Positions 24,036-30,167 of a stretch of 30,167 bases of DNA are shown here, piece after piece (the first letter of the stretch is position 1; each line of letters begins with the position of its first letter). The DNA comes from Bryobacterales bacterium (GTDB lineage Bacteria > Acidobacteriota > Terriglobia > Bryobacterales > Bryobacteraceae): positions 1 to 30,167 of the forward strand of contig JAEUQE010000096.1 in NCBI GenBank assembly GCA_016789785.1, read 5' to 3'. The position numbers were made by a program, and so were the translations under genes. Below the pieces are notes generated by a model. That model saw nothing but the letters and a program-made list of their open reading frames with translations, did no database searches and was not told where the DNA came from.

Positions 24036-26717
24036 CTACTCTTCGCGAAGAGCGGACATGGGATCCGTCCTCGCGGCACCGGACGCCGGAAGGTAGCTCG
24101 CCACGAGCGCGACAACCACCAGCACACACACCGCCAGCGAGATCATCGCCGGATCATGCGGCTCAACGCCGCGCAATACAGCACGCAACGGAGTAGCGAT
24201 GGTCAGCGTGAGTCCGAGTCCCACGGCGGTGCCAATCGCAGTGAGCCCGAGTGATTCGCCTAGCACCAGTTTGAGGATCGCCGAGGGCCTCGCGCCAAGG
24301 CTCAGGCGAATGCCAAACTCGCTGCGCCGCCGCTCCACCATGTATGCCATCACGCCGTAAAGCCCGATCACCGCGACCAGTGTCGCGAGCATACTGAAGA
24401 TCAGCGTTAACGTTGCCAGCATCCGTTCGCGGAGAATCGAGTCTTCGATGCGCGACGCAAAGATGGAGAAGTCGATGGTGCTTTGCGGGCGCACGGTTTG
24501 AATCACCCGCCGCACCGCCGGAATCAACTGCTCTTCAGGCAGCGTGGATCGGACCAGGAAGCGTCTCGGGAAAGAACCGCCGCCATCCACACTCGCGGGC
24601 AGATACAACTGCGGTGTCGTGTTTTCGCCAAGACTGAGGTATCTTGCATTCTCCACGACACCGGCGATTTCAAGCCTTCGGCCACCCATTCGCAAGCTCG
24701 CCACTGTTTGGCCAATCGCATTGCCACCGCCGAGGTGCTTGTCCACGAAGGCCTGATTCGCGATCACCGTGCGGGTCTGGCCGGCCAGGTCGGACGCTGT
24801 GAAGTCGCGCCCGGCAAGCAGCCTCGTGCCCATCGCATCGAAGTATCCCGGAAGAACCACGTTCTGAAAGGTGAGCACTTCTTTCGCGCCTGACCCGAAG
24901 CCAGTGGCGACCATGTCATTCATGCCTTGCCCGCTGAGTGGAAGAATCGCCACGGCTGAAGCCTTTGCGCCGCCCGGCAGTGTGCGCAACTGATCCACGA
25001 GCGTGGTGGCGAGCGCCGCTTGTTGCTTGCTGGTCAGTTCGGGCTTACCGTACTCCACGGACGCCACCAGAATACCTTCGCGGGCAAACCCTGGATGGTG
25101 CGTGCGAAGATAGCGCAGGCTCTTCAGCAGAAGAAACGATCCGCACAACAGCAACAGCGACAGCGCCACCTGCGACACCACCAGGAATCGGCGTACGCGA
25201 TTCTTGCCGCGGTCCTGCGTGAGGGAACGGCCCGTGGACCGGAGTGCTTGGGCGGGCTCGGTACGCGTTGCGAAAAGTGCGGGCGCAAGCCCAAACGCAA
25301 GACAGGTCATCACGCCGGCGCCCGCGGTGAAAGCGACCACGCGCCAATCCATTGCGAAGTCGAGAAACACGCGGTTTCTTGACGTGCTGAGGAAAGCCGC
25401 CAAGAACTCGCTGCCATATCCGGCGAGAAGCAAGCCGGCGGCGCAGCCAATCGCCGCAAGCAAAAGGCTCTCCGCCATCAATTGCCGGATGAGCCGCCCG
25501 CGCGACGCGCCGAGGGCAAGCCTTACGGCGATCTCGCGAGTTCTTGCCGAACCGCGGGCAAGCATGAGATTGCCGATGTTGGCACAAGCGATGAGCAGGA
25601 CAAGCATCACGGCGCCCATCAACAACCACAGCGCCGCTTCGTATTCGCGGCGCAGATTCGATTCCCCGAGCGCCGCGGGCTCCGATACCAGCTTGGCGCG
25701 TACATAGCGATCGCGCTCTTCCTTGCGCGCCTCGCGCCACGTAGTCTCCTGCAGGATCGCGGGACTTAATGCCGCCAGTTCCGTATCCACGGCCTGGATC
25801 ACCACTCCCGGCTTGCGGCGCGCAAACACGCCCAGCCACCACCGGCCGGTATCCTCGAACGCGGACTCGCGCCCGCGAAACAGGCCCGCCGCGCATAACG
25901 GCAACGCGACATCGAAACGGCGCCCCACAACAGGCCCGAAGAATTCCGGCGCGGTGACGCCAATCACCGGAAACGTCTGACCGTTCAACGACACGGTTCG
26001 CGAAAGAATCGCGGGATCGGCCCCATACTCGCTTTGATAGAAGCCCCAACTCAGAACCGCACCGACGTTCGCACCGCACCCTGGGCGGTCATCGGACTCT
26101 TGAAACAAACGGCCCGCTGCCGGCCGGACACCAAGCACAGGAAAGAAGCCGCCGCTCAACAACAAGCCGCTGGCGTATCGCACATCGCCGGTGGGCCGCA
26201 GATTGAAGCGCTCCTCTGCCCACGCCGCAATCCCGCTGAACACTTGCTGGCGCTCGCGGAGACGGCGGAATATGGGATAGCTGAGATCGGCGGGCGGCGA
26301 GAAATGGCCGTTCTTCGCGTCGTCATCATTGAAATCGATCGACACAAGCTCATGCGGGCGCTCGACCGGAAGGCTGCGCAGCATCACGGCGTTCACCAGT
26401 TGGAAGATCGCGACGTTCGCTCCAATGCCGAGCGCGAGTGAGAGGATCGTGACCACAGTGAATGACGGGCTGAGCCTCATCATTCTCACCGCCTGCCTCA
26501 AGTCCTGCATTATGGATTCGAGCAAGTGCCCGGGATGCGACTCGTGGACACGCTCCTGAAGCTGGGTCACATTTCCGAACCGCCGGTATGCGGCACGCTC
26601 TGCCTCCTCGCGCGAGTATCCCTTCGCAACAAGATCGTCGATTTCGTGCGCGACGTGCGCCTCCACTTCGGCGCGTAGTTCCGCTTCTCTTCGTTTCTGT
26701 CGGGAACTCGAGAACAT
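24036..26717 (-). CDS. ADOP-family ABC transporter permease (MacB/FtsX-like)
   Basis: 893 residues, the double-length architecture of acidobacterial duplicated orphan permeases. An N-terminal helical region (HVAHEIDDLVAKGYSREEAE, YRRFGNVTQLQERV) precedes a first unit of TM helix (VVTILSLALGIGANVAIF), MacB-type periplasmic domain and FtsX helices (LMGAVMLVLLIACANIGNLM with ARGSARTREIAVRLALGASR). A second unit ends GVMAYMVERRRSEFGIRLSL. No ATPase gene is adjacent, which is usual for this family. It probably works in mechanotransmission or export of an unknown substrate. Starts 10 bases after padR, which likely controls it. Confidence 0.93.
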   Translation of the reverse strand: MFSSSRQKRREAELRAEVEAHVAHEIDDLVAKGYSREEAERAAYRRFGNVTQLQERVHESHPGHLLESIMQDLRQAVRMMRLSPSFTVVTILSLALGIGANVAIFQLVNAVMLRSLPVERPHELVSIDFNDDDAKNGHFSPPADLSYPIFRRLRERQQVFSGIAAWAEERFNLRPTGDVRYASGLLLSGGFFPVLGVRPAAGRLFQESDDRPGCGANVGAVLSWGFYQSEYGADPAILSRTVSLNGQTFPVIGVTAPEFFGPVVGRRFDVALPLCAAGLFRGRESAFEDTGRWWLGVFARRKPGVVIQAVDTELAALSPAILQETTWREARKEERDRYVRAKLVSEPAALGESNLRREYEAALWLLMGAVMLVLLIACANIGNLMLARGSARTREIAVRLALGASRGRLIRQLMAESLLLAAIGCAAGLLLAGYGSEFLAAFLSTSRNRVFLDFAMDWRVVAFTAGAGVMTCLAFGLAPALFATRTEPAQALRSTGRSLTQDRGKNRVRRFLVVSQVALSLLLLCGSFLLLKSLRYLRTHHPGFAREGILVASVEYGKPELTSKQQAALATTLVDQLRTLPGGAKASAVAILPLSGQGMNDMVATGFGSGAKEVLTFQNVVLPGYFDAMGTRLLAGRDFTASDLAGQTRTVIANQAFVDKHLGGGNAIGQTVASLRMGGRRLEIAGVVENARYLSLGENTTPQLYLPASVDGGGSFPRRFLVRSTLPEEQLIPAVRRVIQTVRPQSTIDFSIFASRIEDSILRERMLATLTLIFSMLATLVAVIGLYGVMAYMVERRRSEFGIRLSLGARPSAILKLVLGESLGLTAIGTAVGLGLTLTIATPLRAVLRGVEPHDPAMISLAVCVLVVVALVASYLPASGAARTDPMSALREE

Positions 26718-26727
26718 CCGTCACTCC

Positions 26728-27081
26728 TCATACGGCAGGGCCCAACACGCGGCCAATCGCAGACACAATCTGCTCCCAGCGGCTGCGTTCCTGGGCGAGA
26801 TGCTTCTTTCCGGCTGGCGTCAGCCGGTAGTATTTCGCTTTGCGGTTATTCTCGGAGGTGCCCCAAAAGCTCGCCACCAGGCCCCGGTCTTCCAATCGGA
26901 ACAGCGCCGGATAGAGCGAGCCGTCTTCAATATGCAGCACGTCATCGGACTGCTGTTCGATCACGCGCGCGACTGTTTGCCCGTGCGCCGGGCCTAACAG
27001 AAGGGTGCGCAGGATCAGCATGTCCAACGTGCCCTGCATCATGTCGTTGCGCGAGGATTGAGATGTCTTTCGGGTCGCCAT
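26728..27081 (-). CDS. PadR-family transcriptional regulator
   Basis: 117 residues from ATG 27081. [20 protein letters not shown] starts the winged helix; [18 protein letters not shown] is the PadR recognition helix and [16 protein letters not shown] the wing. A C-terminal helix would dimerise. A TTG at 27102 would lengthen the protein but lies directly against the predicted -10 element, so the ATG is preferred. PadR proteins next to ADOP permeases are typical and probably repress them in response to a small molecule. Confidence 0.93.
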   Translation of the reverse strand: MATRKTSQSSRNDMMQGTLDMLILRTLLLGPAHGQTVARVIEQQSDDVLHIEDGSLYPALFRLEDRGLVASFWGTSENNRKAKYYRLTPAGKKHLAQERSRWEQIVSAIGRVLGPAV

Positions 27082-27102
27082 CGAGATACCAACATACCTC
27101 AA

Positions 27103-27127
27103 GACGATCTAGAGGAAGAAAAGTTCC
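27103..27127 (-). promoter_or_regulatory. ECF-type promoter element upstream of padR-permease
   Basis: On the minus strand, GGAAC (27127-27123), exactly 16 bases, then CGTC (27106-27103). Upstream is an eight-base A-tract and GCGGCGC. The same block recurs at 27479-27503. GGAAC-N16-CGTC is the textbook pattern for many ECF sigma factors. Confidence 0.7.
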
Positions 27128-27187
27128 GTGCGCCGCCAGGTTTTTTTTCCAGACGAATGGGCGTTGTATCGGCTACGACGACTTGCA

Positions 27188-27439
27188 TCAAACGCCCAGC
27201 CGCTCCAGTGCCGCAGCCTGCCGTTCGATTTCTTCGAGCGTAAAGCCCTCGTAGACGTCATGCGCCTTCAGAAAGCCGTCCAGTTCCATCCGCTCCAGTC
27301 CGAGCAGGACACGCAACTGCGCTTTGGTGATCCGCTCAGCCTTATATTCTTCGAGAGCGAAGGCTTCCAGAGCGCGGCGCGAGAGGTCGCCCGCCATTCC
27401 GCGCGCGATGTCGTCTGGGATCCGGAAGGTAACGTCCAT
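27188..27439 (-). CDS. UPF0175-family small protein (antitoxin-like)
   Basis: 83 residues. MDVTFRIPDDIARGMAGDL, LEAFALEEYKAERITKAQL and RVLLGLERMELDGFLKAHDV fit UPF0175, a family proposed to be antitoxins of DUF3368 PIN toxins. No such toxin adjoins: downstream is padR and upstream a YCII gene. So it is either an orphan antitoxin or has another job. It is preceded by its own copy of the ECF-type promoter element, with a leader of roughly 30 bases. Confidence 0.8.
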   Translation of the reverse strand: MDVTFRIPDDIARGMAGDLSRRALEAFALEEYKAERITKAQLRVLLGLERMELDGFLKAHDVYEGFTLEEIERQAAALERLGV

Positions 27440-27478
27440 GAAACCACGCTACCGGGGGCAATGCGCGGAGTCAAGGTC

Positions 27479-27503
27479 GACGATCTGGAGAAAGAAAAGT
27501 TCC
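27479..27503 (-). promoter_or_regulatory. ECF-type promoter element upstream of the UPF0175 gene
   Basis: GGAAC (27503-27499), a 16-base spacer, then CGTC (27482-27479) on the minus strand. The spacer TTTTCTTTCTCCAGAT and flanking A-tract and GCGGCGCGT closely match the copy upstream of padR. Confidence 0.7.
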
Positions 27504-27539
27504 ACGCGCCGCGAAGTTTTTTCAGACGATCGGCGAACG

Positions 27540-28238
27540 CTACTTCGGAAACGTGCCGTCCACCGTGAGCCATTCGAGCATTTCCACGCGGACCAGGCCA
27601 GCCTTCACCGTGGGATCCGCCTCCGCCAATGCCTTCGCCTCCTCAAGCGGCATCGGCGCGAAGATGAACACGCCCATCTTGTTGCTCTCCCCGGCAAACG
27701 GCCCCGCGGTCTTCAACCGCCCGTCCTTCAACAAGGACATCACATGCTGAAAATGGGGTCTCAGAACCTCCATCGACGGCATCCCCTTCCACTCGGCTGT
27801 CTTGACGAGCATCGCAAGCGGGTGCTTCACCATCTTTTCCTTGTATGCCGGGTCCTTTGACTTCTCCTCCCAGTAACGCGCACCGATCCCCTCATCGGCC
27901 TGCCAACCGTATGCCTCCACGGTAAGCCGGCCGTGCTTCACCGCCGGATCCTGATTGCCGAACTCGATCGCCTCTTCCACCGACTTGCACTTCGAAATCG
28001 CGAGCCCCCGCAGATTGCCCGGCGTGACAATGGGACCGGCCGCCACCAGCCACCGTTTTTCGGCCAGGGCATTTAGGTGTCCAATGTGGGCAGATTGAAT
28101 CCGCTGGGCTTCCTCGTTCGGCAGGGTCGCGCGATTCGGCGCCGTCATCAGCATCCCGAAGCAATAGTTCGGCTTGATCACCACCTGCGCATTAGCGGCG
28201 GCGCAAAGCACCAACAGAAGGGCGGATGTTCGCAACAT
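27540..28238 (-). CDS. Secreted protein with two YCII-type domains
   Basis: 232 residues. Signal peptide MLRTSALLLVLCAAANA, then two repeats of the ferredoxin-like YCII fold. The first has AHIGHLNALAEKRWLVAAGP and VEEAIEFGNQDPAVKHGRL; the second has HFQHVMSLLKDGRLKTAGPF and EEAKALAEADPTVKAGLVRV. The family's His-Asp type residues (HIGHL; ADPTV) are visible in both. Function unknown; YCII domains are usually cytosolic, so export is notable. Divergent from the tyrosinase gene. Confidence 0.85.
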   Translation of the reverse strand: MLRTSALLLVLCAAANAQVVIKPNYCFGMLMTAPNRATLPNEEAQRIQSAHIGHLNALAEKRWLVAAGPIVTPGNLRGLAISKCKSVEEAIEFGNQDPAVKHGRLTVEAYGWQADEGIGARYWEEKSKDPAYKEKMVKHPLAMLVKTAEWKGMPSMEVLRPHFQHVMSLLKDGRLKTAGPFAGESNKMGVFIFAPMPLEEAKALAEADPTVKAGLVRVEMLEWLTVDGTFPK

Positions 28239-28375
28239 AGATCCATCTTACGTGTAGCGCCGGATTCCTTTCCTGGCGGCCCGCTCTTCATCGCTAGCGC
28301 TTGCCACCCGCCCGGCCGCCCGCGACGAAAACGGCATTTTCGGCGTCCAAATCGCCGTATTGCTGACTATTTTTC

Positions 28376-28405
28376 TTGACACAGCATCGCGAATCGGATT
28401 ATATC
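28376..28405 (+). promoter_or_regulatory. Sigma-70 promoter of the tyrosinase gene
   Basis: Consensus TTGACA (28376-28381), with -10 TTATAT at 17 bases (28399-28404) or TATATC at 18. The leader contains CCCAGA (28417-28422) and TCTGGG (28446-28451), arms of a possible hairpin, just ahead of the AAGGA ribosome-binding site. Confidence 0.75.
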
Positions 28406-28474
28406 TGAACGGCAGACCCAGATTTTTTCCTTCTGAGAAACCGTCTCTGGGAAAACGTTATCGAAGGATGCCGC

Positions 28475-30167
28475 ATGCCGCTCACCTCCACTGACACGTC
28501 CTCGCCCGCAACCAGCCGCTACCAACGTTTCCAACAAATCATGCGCGAGGCTGCCGGATCAAGCCCCGCGGATTACGGCGGACTCGGGCCCTTCTGGGAC
28601 CTGCCCTTGGCAAAGCTGGTGGAAGCAAGCGTCCACGGGCTCCGCCTGATCGCCCCGGCTGAGGCGGCAAAGCCCACCTGCTGCCATGCAACCAACGATG
28701 GGCAGCAATCGCGCGCCGAACGTTCCGCCTTGATCCAGGGCTTGCGCGCCCAGCCGCCGTTTGATGGGTCACGCTTCCCAAGGCTGCCCTGGGGCGGGCG
28801 TGCCGTCAGCGACGACGATGTACAGATGATTGCGGAGTGGATCAATGACGGATGCCCGCCGCAAGACCGGGAAATCGCTTCCTTCACGATCATCAACCCG
28901 TCCGCGCCGGTTTCGATCATGCCACTCATGCCGAAGCCGCAACCGGAGTCCGTCCGCGTCGAAGGGCGTCCACCCGGGCACGAGTTCACGCCTCGCGAGG
29001 GCGGCGCCAATGAGTACCTGTTCGAACAGGGCGAAGTGAAGCAGCGCATGAACATCGACTGCATGACGCCTGTGCAGATCGAGAAGTTCCGCTTCGCGAT
29101 GCGAGAGTTGTACGAGCTGAACAAGTGGCCGGAGGATGCACGCAACTACAACAATCTGGCACTCATTCATCAGAATCATTGCCAGCATGGATGGGAGCGC
29201 TTCCTTCCCTGGCATCGCATCTACCTCTACGAGTTCGAACTCGCGCTGCAGGACCGCTGTCCGGATGTGACCATGCCGTATTGGGACTGGACCATGCCGC
29301 AGTATTGCCCCGAGACACCAGAAAAAGGCTGGATCATTCCGCGTGCGCTGCAAGCTTTTCTCACCGGAGACTCGCTGACGTTTCTTGCCGCGCAGGGCGT
29401 GCCGCCCGATCAGATCGAGCAACTGAAGCCGATGGTGGGCGTTCCCTTCGCTTCGCAGCGGCGTTTCTTCGATGCTGCAAAAAGGGCAACAGGCATCGAT
29501 TACAGTAAGACGCCGTTGCGTCCACGGTTCATTGACGCGCTGCTCGCATCGAACTCCCTTTGGTACCCACTTCGATACCCGGCTGAGTATCAGGACTCCA
29601 GCGGACACCCATCCACGCTGAACAAAGTCATCCACTACCACTATCCGACCGCGGACGATGTGGCGCAGATCCTAAGCCTGCGCACGTTCCGCGACTTCGG
29701 CGGTGGCAGCTACTACGATGACTCGTTTGGATTCCTCGACCAGAATCCGCACAACACCCTGCACATCTGGACTGGAGGTATGAATCCCGACGCGCCACCC
29801 GCCCAAGCGCCGGAGGACCGCAACAAGTCCGTGCGCGTCGCGGGCCGCCGCTTCCACTCGCGCGACGACCTCTACAGCCAGCCGCAACTGGGCGATATGT
29901 TCAGTAATCTCACAGCGTCGTACGATCCGGTTTTCTGGCCGGTGCACTCCAATGTCGACAGGCTGTGGTGGGAATGGCAGCAAGCACATCCGAACGCGAA
30001 TCCGGTGGAACTCGATGCGGTGCTAACGCCATGGAGCTACACGATTCGCGACACGCTCGACATGCAGCGGTTCGGCTACGAGTACGTGAAGTCGACGGCG
30101 ATGGTTCCGGTGGGTTCAGGCACACCAGTGGGCCGCTTCGTATCGAAGGAGATCGCTGTTCCGGACC
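28475..30167 (+). CDS. Tyrosinase-type type-3 copper enzyme, 3' partial
   Basis: At least 564 residues; no stop before the window end. ATG 28475 has AAGGA 6 bases upstream. An N-terminal segment (about 35-130) carries CCHATND and LPWGGRAVSDDDVQMIAEWI, then NDGCPPQ, a small domain not part of classical tyrosinases. The copper domain follows. CuA: HQNHCQHGWERFLPWHR with H232 or H235, H238 and H247, then MPYWDW. CuB: NPHNTLHIWTGG and DPVFWPVHSNVDRLWW. All expected His ligands are present. C236-x-H238 matches the Cys-His thioether position of fungal tyrosinases. No signal peptide is seen. Likely oxidises phenols or catechols. Confidence 0.92.
   Translation, partial: MPLTSTDTSSPATSRYQRFQQIMREAAGSSPADYGGLGPFWDLPLAKLVEASVHGLRLIAPAEAAKPTCCHATNDGQQSRAERSALIQGLRAQPPFDGSRFPRLPWGGRAVSDDDVQMIAEWINDGCPPQDREIASFTIINPSAPVSIMPLMPKPQPESVRVEGRPPGHEFTPREGGANEYLFEQGEVKQRMNIDCMTPVQIEKFRFAMRELYELNKWPEDARNYNNLALIHQNHCQHGWERFLPWHRIYLYEFELALQDRCPDVTMPYWDWTMPQYCPETPEKGWIIPRALQAFLTGDSLTFLAAQGVPPDQIEQLKPMVGVPFASQRRFFDAAKRATGIDYSKTPLRPRFIDALLASNSLWYPLRYPAEYQDSSGHPSTLNKVIHYHYPTADDVAQILSLRTFRDFGGGSYYDDSFGFLDQNPHNTLHIWTGGMNPDAPPAQAPEDRNKSVRVAGRRFHSRDDLYSQPQLGDMFSNLTASYDPVFWPVHSNVDRLWWEWQQAHPNANPVELDAVLTPWSYTIRDTLDMQRFGYEYVKSTAMVPVGSGTPVGRFVSKEIAVPD

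Noticed and set aside
28769..29641. 290-codon minus-strand frame at the right end
   Set aside because: It lies wholly opposite the tyrosinase copper domain, whose motifs are intact.

Overview
The window looks like chromosomal DNA of a GC-rich Acidobacteriota bacterium, probably of the Solibacter/Bryobacter type. This is inferred from gene content, not from a search. The signs are an ADOP-type double-length orphan permease with a PadR regulator, a serine/threonine kinase with a C-terminal repeat region paired with an ECF sigma factor, Tat-exported sulfatase and phosphoesterase, and the conserved rpmH-rnpA-yidD-yidC-jag-mnmE cluster. No rRNA, tRNA, CRISPR array or intact insertion sequence was seen.

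Layout. 1-1000: 3' part of a sigma-54-type AAA+ activator. 1000-3900: a scrambled accessory patch holding an intact PIN-toxin/HTH-antitoxin pair with a clear operator, an orphan VapB-like antitoxin next to a broken vapC, a remnant of a formylglycine-generating-enzyme (FGE) domain, and two copies of a small winged-helix-like gene, the second cut off where it meets the vapC remnant. 3935-4486: a hypothetical gene. 4523-7737 (minus): a tight yebC-ruvC-hypothetical-tlpA-like operon. 7988-11394 (minus): ECF sigma factor then kinase. 11687-14179 (minus): an adenylation-carrier-thioesterase megaenzyme whose thioesterase nucleophile is Cys. 14292-15599 (minus): a sulfatase. 15732-17141 (plus): a TIR-NTPase (NLR/STAND-like) protein ending in QLSLF, the sliding-clamp-binding consensus, followed three bases later by an array of 81-84 bp tandem repeats. 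17794-18237: an RsbRD-N-like protein. 18426-23041: the rpmH to mnmE cluster for translation, RNase P, membrane insertion and tRNA modification. 23057-28238 (minus): phosphoesterase, ADOP permease, PadR regulator, UPF0175 antitoxin-like protein and a secreted double-YCII protein. 28475-end: a tyrosinase-type copper enzyme running off the edge.

Best candidates for something new: (1) the TIR-NTPase with a C-terminal clamp-binding peptide and adjoining repeat array, which suggests a replication-linked immune sensor; (2) a repeated element upstream of padR and of the UPF0175 gene, each carrying an exact GGAAC-N16-CGTC match to ECF-type promoters; (3) the Cys-nucleophile A-T-TE enzyme; (4) the recombination scar joining vapC and the winged-helix gene copy.
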